This document shows, one piece after another, positions 4,706 through 8,438 of a stretch of DNA of 8,438 nucleotides. How positions within the stretch are numbered: the first letter of the stretch is position 1; every line of letters begins with the position of its first letter. The stretch lies in assembly GCA_947367415.1 (NCBI GenBank), contig CANBEE010000111.1:1-8438 (forward strand), read 5' to 3'. The notes under the pieces were generated by a model, which was not told the DNA's origin, made no database searches, and saw only the letters and a list, made by a program, of their open reading frames with translations. The translations under genes were made by a program, and so were the position numbers. Origin of the DNA: an uncultured Bacteroidales bacterium. Its GTDB lineage: Bacteria > Bacteroidota > Bacteroidia > Bacteroidales > Bacteroidaceae.

Positions 4706-5461
4706 CGCTATTTCGGCAGCTCGAGGCAATGCTTCGGGCTTGCCGGCATCGACCCAACGGAAGTCTGTGGGTGCCTCTTCGCCGCGGATGCTGTAGTCGG
4801 CTGCATGCTGCCAATAGAAGTTGGTGATGGAGAAGACCTCCTCGGCACTTTGCAGAGCAGGAAAGAGCGAGGGGGCGATGACGTGGATGCCTGCAAAGGC
4901 CCGCAGACGATGCTGCTCGGTGTCGGCACCGAGTGGCGTCAACGCCTGCTCCAGCTCTTCGTAGGCGGTGCGTACCTCACCTGTCTGGATATTCTTCCAA
5001 GCCACGAGGCGCCAGGCGTCATCGAACACCAGATAGCGCGATGTATTGCGCTGGCTTACCAGGAGCGTGGCGTCGGCCTTGCTCTCCTGATGGCTGCGAT
5101 AGAGTGCAGCAAGGTCGGCATTGGAGAAGATGTCCACATTGTGTATCAGCACGGGGCTGTCGGCATCGAAGAGGGGCAGGGCCTTGCGTATGCCACCGCC
5201 CGTATCGAGCAATTGGCCCGACTCATCGGAGAAGGCCACATCGAGGCCGAAACCATCATTGGCGGTTACATAATCGATTATCTGGCTGGCATAGTGGTGC
5301 ACGTTGATGACTACACGGCGGAAACCTGCCTCGCGCAGCCGTAGCAGCTGGTGGGCAATCATAGGGAGACCGTCGACCTCGACCATCGCTTTGGGGCGAT
5401 CATCTGTGTAGGGTCTAAGTCGGGTGCCGAGCCCTGCGGCAAAAATCATCGCATTCATCAT
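4682..5461 (-). CDS. MurU-like sugar-1-phosphate nucleotidyltransferase
   Basis: 259 aa, cytoplasmic. The N-terminal Rossmann-type nucleotidyltransferase signature is complete: AAGLGTRLRPYTDDRPKAM, with the nucleotide-binding G-x-G-T-R at 10-14 and Lys24. LDTGGGIRKALPLF and HNVDIFSNADL carry the sugar/metal-binding part, and the C-terminus has FRWVDAGKPEALPRAAEI. These match MurU (MurNAc-1-phosphate uridylyltransferase, making UDP-MurNAc in cell-wall recycling) better than glucose- or mannose-type enzymes, especially the TGGGI-KALPL stretch and the WVD-G ending. The substrate remains an inference. The gene starts 3 bp after the stop of an AmpG-like permease, which supports a recycling role. 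The kinase AmgK that normally supplies its substrate is not in the window. The start could be either of the first two ATG codons. The final residues KLITHNS come from the heptad repeat, so the native C-terminus may have been altered. Confidence 0.8.
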   Translation of the reverse strand: MMNAMIFAAGLGTRLRPYTDDRPKAMVEVDGLPMIAHQLLRLREAGFRRVVINVHHYASQIIDYVTANDGFGLDVAFSDESGQLLDTGGGIRKALPLFDADSPVLIHNVDIFSNADLAALYRSHQESKADATLLVSQRNTSRYLVFDDAWRLVAWKNIQTGEVRTAYEELEQALTPLGADTEQHRLRAFAGIHVIAPSLFPALQSAEEVFSITNFYWQHAADYSIRGEEAPTDFRWVDAGKPEALPRAAEIAKLITHNS

Positions 5462-5464
5462 TTT

Positions 5465-6736
5465 TTATTTCTTCCCAAATCCGTCCTCAATCTTCAAGAA
5501 AGCCGAGACCGCAAAGGTCACGGCACAGCACGCCATCACCCAAATGAAGAAGCCCCGGTAGCCCATCCACTCCTGCAGGGCACCGGCCATCATGCCGGGC
5601 AGCATCATGCCAGCTGCCATGAAGGCCGTGGCAATGGCATAGTGGGCTGTCTCGTGAGCGCCGCGCGCATAATATATAAGGAAGAGCATATAGGCAGTGA
5701 AGCCGAAGCCATAGCCAAACTGCTCAATGAAGAGGCATACCGAGATAACGGGCAGACTGGCTGTCTGCGCATAGCTGAGGTAGACGTATACGATGTCGGG
5801 CAAGGATATGGCCCATACCATAGGCCACAGCCAGCGCTTGAGTCCGCCCCGTGAGATACAGATGCCGCCAAGTATGCCTCCGAGTGTGAGACCGATGGGG
5901 CCTAATGTGCCCTGTATCACACCGATTTGTTCCAGCGTCAGCCCTAGGCCTCCCTCTGCCACGGGGTCCATAAGGAAGGGTATGCTCATCTTTCCCAACT
6001 GTGCCTCGGGGAAACGGAAGAGCAACATGAAAAGCAGTGCCGGCACAGCACCCTCCTTCTGGAAAAAGGTGATGAAGGTGTGGGCAAACTCCTTCAGGAG
6101 GTCACGTGCAGCAAAGTCGCGCGGCTTGTCGGTATGTGGGCGGGGTAGCATCAGCAGGTGGTATATCCCGACCAGCACAAACAGTAGGGCAACAACGCCG
6201 AACGCCATTATCCAGGCTTCACGCTCATTGCCGTAGCGACGGATGAGCCAGTCGACCACAATCAACATACCGCCCTGCCCGGCTAGAGTCGCCAAGCGAT
6301 AGAAGGTGCTGCGTATGCCCACGAAGAAGGATTGGTTGCCCTCGTCGAGTGCCATCATATAGAAGCCGTCGGCAGCCACATCGTGTGTAGCCGAACTGAA
6401 AGCCAGCAGCCAGAAGATGGCCAGTGTCCAGTTCAGCCACCCCTCTATGGGCAGCGTGAAGGCGATGCCTGCCATGCCTACGCCCATCAGAAGCTGCATG
6501 GCTACTATCCACCAGCGCTTCGTCTTGAGCAGGTCCACAAACGGGCTCCACAGCGGCTTGATGAGCCACGGCAGATAGAACCACCCGGTATAATAAGCCA
6601 CCTCGGCATTGCCCAAGCCAAGCTGCTTGTACATTACCACCGAGAGCGTGATGACAATGACATAGGGCAATCCCTCAGCAAAATAGAGCGAGGGCACCCA
6701 TGCCCAAGGATTTCGTCGTAAGGAATGATGCTGCAT
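5465..6736 (-). CDS. AmpG-like MFS permease, probable muropeptide or amino-sugar importer
   Basis: 423 aa with about twelve hydrophobic segments, the normal size and layout of a major facilitator. LYFAEGLPYVIVITL (17-31), WFYLPWLIKPLWSPFVDLL (52-70) and AFSSATHDVAADGFYMMAL (112-130) are the conserved regions shared with AmpG and related Bacteroidota MFS proteins. AmpG brings anhydromuropeptides into the cytoplasm; a related Tannerella forsythia permease imports MurNAc. It is the first gene of the minus-strand run and is followed after 3 bp by a MurU-like transferase, which favours a cell-wall salvage substrate. The start at 6736 fits: the first membrane helix begins about 14 residues in, and a -7 box (6756-6763) lies 19 bp upstream. 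General sugar transport is the alternative. Confidence 0.8.
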   Translation of the reverse strand: MQHHSLRRNPWAWVPSLYFAEGLPYVIVITLSVVMYKQLGLGNAEVAYYTGWFYLPWLIKPLWSPFVDLLKTKRWWIVAMQLLMGVGMAGIAFTLPIEGWLNWTLAIFWLLAFSSATHDVAADGFYMMALDEGNQSFFVGIRSTFYRLATLAGQGGMLIVVDWLIRRYGNEREAWIMAFGVVALLFVLVGIYHLLMLPRPHTDKPRDFAARDLLKEFAHTFITFFQKEGAVPALLFMLLFRFPEAQLGKMSIPFLMDPVAEGGLGLTLEQIGVIQGTLGPIGLTLGGILGGICISRGGLKRWLWPMVWAISLPDIVYVYLSYAQTASLPVISVCLFIEQFGYGFGFTAYMLFLIYYARGAHETAHYAIATAFMAAGMMLPGMMAGALQEWMGYRGFFIWVMACCAVTFAVSAFLKIEDGFGKK

Positions 6737-6755
6737 ACTAAATCTTTTATTACTG

Positions 6756-6763
6756 CAAAGATA
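6756..6763 (-). promoter_or_regulatory. -7 box for the permease-murU-yhhQ-radical SAM run
   Basis: On the minus strand this reads TATCTTTG, a match to TAnnTTTG, 19 bp upstream of the permease start codon. It implies a very short leader. A TTG lies about 22 bp further upstream as a possible -33 remnant. Confidence 0.65.
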
Positions 6764-6780
6764 CGAATAAACGAGCGAGA

Positions 6781-6802
6781 AATATCAAGCTTGCTTGAAT
6801 AT
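6781..6802. promoter_or_regulatory. Dyad between divergent promoters, candidate operator
   Basis: TCAAGC-TT-GCTTGA (6785-6798) is a perfect 14-bp dyad. With one unpaired base the symmetry extends to AATAT on the left and AATATT on the right. Its centre (6791.5) is within about 1 bp of the midpoint between the two opposed TATCTTTG boxes (6756-6763 and 6822-6829), so a bound protein would cover both upstream promoter regions. This is a candidate operator on position alone. Confidence 0.45.
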
Positions 6803-6821
6803 TTATTACAGCGAGTGAAAG

Positions 6822-6829
6822 TATCTTTG
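6822..6829 (+). promoter_or_regulatory. Distal -7 box for the GH31 gene
   Basis: TATCTTTG on the plus strand, identical to the box that faces the permease. Transcription from here would leave a leader of roughly 100 bases before the ATG at 6934. Confidence 0.5.
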
Positions 6830-6900
6830 CCATTTACTGCAAACGTTAGAGAAAATGGAAAAATAAACATATACTATCATACTGATATTCATTTTTTATA

Positions 6901-6908
6901 TATATTTG
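6901..6908 (+). promoter_or_regulatory. Proximal -7 box for the GH31 gene
   Basis: TATATTTG matches TAnnTTTG and lies 25 bp before the start codon, the same spacing as at the DUF3244 gene. No good -33 element precedes it, so either this or the box at 6822-6829 may be the main start. Confidence 0.5.
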
Positions 6909-6933
6909 CAAAAACAATTAAAAAGTCCTTTAT

Positions 6934-8438
6934 ATGAAAAGACACACAGCCATTGCAGCCCTACTGCTGATACCCGCTCTCATGAGCACAGCACAGCAGG
7001 TGAGCGAGACAAAGCAGGGACTCCGCGTAGACCCTGCAGGTGACAACCCCACGACAGAGGTATCGGTATATGCGCCCAACATCATCCGCGTGACCAAGTA
7101 TGCCGACGGCCTTGAGGCGCTGCCTGCCAAGAAGAGCTACTCCGTCATCATGGAGCCCGAGAAGGGCAAGGGTCTGTGGAGCGTTGAGGGCAACACCCTG
7201 CGCACCGCATGCCTCACGGTGAGCGTCGATGCAGCCACAGGCGAGGTGCGCTTTGCCGACGCCGATGGCAAGGCCCTGCTTGCCGAGAAGGGCGCTGCCG
7301 AGGTGGCACCCATCGCCACGGGCGTCGACAAGGGGCAGTACCGCATACGCCAGGACTTCCAGCTCGGCACCGACGAGGCCATCTACGGCCTTGGCCAGCG
7401 CCGCAGCACCAAACTCAACCAGCGCGACGAGAAAGTGGAGATATGGAACCACAATGCCAACATCACCATCCCCTACTTCACCTCCGTGAAGGGCTATGGC
7501 CTCTACTGGGACAATGCCGGGCGCAGCCACTTTGAGGATACGCCCGAAGCCACCACCTTCACCTCTGAGGTGGCACAAGGGGTCGACTACTACTTCCTCT
7601 ACCGCGACGGTACGCAAGATGGTGTCATCGCCTCGATCCGCCAGCTCACGGGACAGGCCACCATGTTCCCCCTCTGGACCATGGGCCACTGGCAGTGCCG
7701 CGAGCGCTACAAGACCAGCGACGAACTGTGCGAGGTGCTCGACAAGTACCGTGAGCTGCAGATTCCGCTCGACGGCATCGTGCAGGACTGGCAATATTGG
7801 GGATGCGACTCCAACTGGAACGCCATGGACTTCATGAACCCCTACTATATCAATAAGGTGGGCGACCCCGCTTGGAGCAAGTACCTCCCCGACGACCTGC
7901 GCCCCCTGGCTGCCGAATATGTAAAGAAGGGACTGGAGCCGCGCATCAAGTCGCCTCAGGAGATGATTGACTACGTGCATAGCCGCAACGCCCACCTGAT
8001 GATTTCCATCTGGGCCAACTTCGGTCCGTGGACACCTCAGTTCAAGGAGCTCGATGCCATCGGTGCCCTGTACCCCTTCGAGACATGGCCCACCAACCGC
8101 GGTGTACGCCCCTACGACCCCTTTAACCCCGCTGCACGCGAGATTTACTGGAAATACCTAAAGCATCTCTATGGCATGAACATCGATGCCTGGTGGACCG
8201 ACTCTACCGAGCCCGACCACTTCGAGAAGCCCGGCGATGATGACCACCTCACAGCCGATGGCAGCTGGCGCAGCGTGAAGAACGCCTTCCCCCTGATGAC
8301 CAACAAGGGCATCTACGAGAAGCTACGTCAGCAGAAGGGCAACGACAAGCGTGCCTTCATGATGACCCGCAGCAGCTCGTTCGGCATACAGCACTACGGC
8401 ACCTTCAGCTGGAGTGGCGACATCCAGTCCAACTGGGA
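6934..8438 (+). CDS. Secreted GH31 glycosidase (alpha-xylosidase/alpha-glucosidase type), partial
   Basis: 501 codons are present and the gene runs off the right edge. Residues 1-20 (MKRHTAIAALLLIPALMSTA) are a signal peptide with cleavage before QQ, so it acts in the periplasm or beyond. A beta-sandwich N-terminal part follows, including YGLGQRRSTKLNQRDEKVEI and then GYGLYWDNAG. The GH31 barrel begins near DWQYWG (D285). The nucleophile is D423 in DAWWTDSTEPD and the acid/base is D496 in TFSWSGDIQSNW, both intact. SPQEMIDYVHSRNAHLMISI and GVRPYDPFNPAAREIYWKYL resemble Bacteroidota alpha-xylosidase-type members, but substrate choice between xylosides and glucosides cannot be made here. About 30 residues (YYINKVGDPAWSKYLPDDL and following) lie between the DWQYWG loop and the RIKSPQEM helix, apparently a lineage insertion. 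The gene is GC-rich, unlike the cluster at 900-2200. Large minus-strand open frames across it are shadows. Confidence 0.93.
   Translation, partial: MKRHTAIAALLLIPALMSTAQQVSETKQGLRVDPAGDNPTTEVSVYAPNIIRVTKYADGLEALPAKKSYSVIMEPEKGKGLWSVEGNTLRTACLTVSVDAATGEVRFADADGKALLAEKGAAEVAPIATGVDKGQYRIRQDFQLGTDEAIYGLGQRRSTKLNQRDEKVEIWNHNANITIPYFTSVKGYGLYWDNAGRSHFEDTPEATTFTSEVAQGVDYYFLYRDGTQDGVIASIRQLTGQATMFPLWTMGHWQCRERYKTSDELCEVLDKYRELQIPLDGIVQDWQYWGCDSNWNAMDFMNPYYINKVGDPAWSKYLPDDLRPLAAEYVKKGLEPRIKSPQEMIDYVHSRNAHLMISIWANFGPWTPQFKELDAIGALYPFETWPTNRGVRPYDPFNPAAREIYWKYLKHLYGMNIDAWWTDSTEPDHFEKPGDDDHLTADGSWRSVKNAFPLMTNKGIYEKLRQQKGNDKRAFMMTRSSSFGIQHYGTFSWSGDIQSNW

Noticed and set aside
4691..5854. Plus-strand open frames of 217, 124 and 167 aa
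   Set aside because: They are antisense to the MurU-like and MFS genes, both of which have strong family motifs in the other frame.
6961..7995. 344-aa open frame on the minus strand
   Set aside because: It is the shadow of the GH31 gene, whose plus-strand frame has a signal peptide, conserved motifs and both catalytic aspartates. GC-rich codons produce long antisense frames.

Overview
The window looks like a chromosomal segment of a Bacteroidales bacterium, most likely Prevotella/Segatella-like. The evidence is the Bacteroidota-type -7 boxes (TAnnTTTG) upstream of genes, a DUF3244-type secreted protein, a membrane-spanning regulator of the TPR-TM-HTH kind, a lipoprotein whose cysteine is followed by acidic residues, weak or absent Shine-Dalgarno sites, and a secreted GH31 glycosidase. 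Genus is an inference. No rRNA, tRNA, CRISPR array or transposase is visible.

Region 1 (1-2450) reads on the plus strand. It holds the C-terminal part of a membrane-anchored regulator and then an AT-rich three-gene cluster: a small DUF3244 secreted protein, a short lipoprotein frame split by an apparent one-base deletion, and a 256-aa lipoprotein of unknown function. The last two overlap as ATGA. The cluster has its own -7 box and an 11-bp-phased direct repeat upstream, and ends in a set of hairpins including a Rho-independent terminator.

Region 2 (about 2450-3200) is a gene-free convergent intergenic stretch full of structured repeats: GTAC palindromes, two copies of a GC-rich hairpin repeat, a REP-like block, an ordered array of eight AGTACT palindromes with a 22-bp period, and overlapping hairpins. 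Most of this lies between 31-bp inverted repeats that match at 29 positions and bound a 414-bp non-coding block.

Region 3 (3205-6736) is a four-gene minus-strand run, transcribed in this order: AmpG-like MFS permease, MurU-like nucleotidyltransferase, YhhQ-family queuosine-precursor transporter, short radical SAM protein with a CX4CX2C motif. The first pair fits salvage of peptidoglycan sugars. The second pair fits salvage of queuine or preQ bases for tRNA modification. Seven-base GAGTTAT-type repeats sit at two gene junctions, encode the C-terminal tails of two of the proteins, and form a long imperfect hairpin between the last two genes.

Region 4 (6737-8438) is a divergent promoter region with a dyad centred between two opposed TATCTTTG boxes, followed by a plus-strand GH31 glycosidase gene that runs off the right edge with both catalytic aspartates visible.
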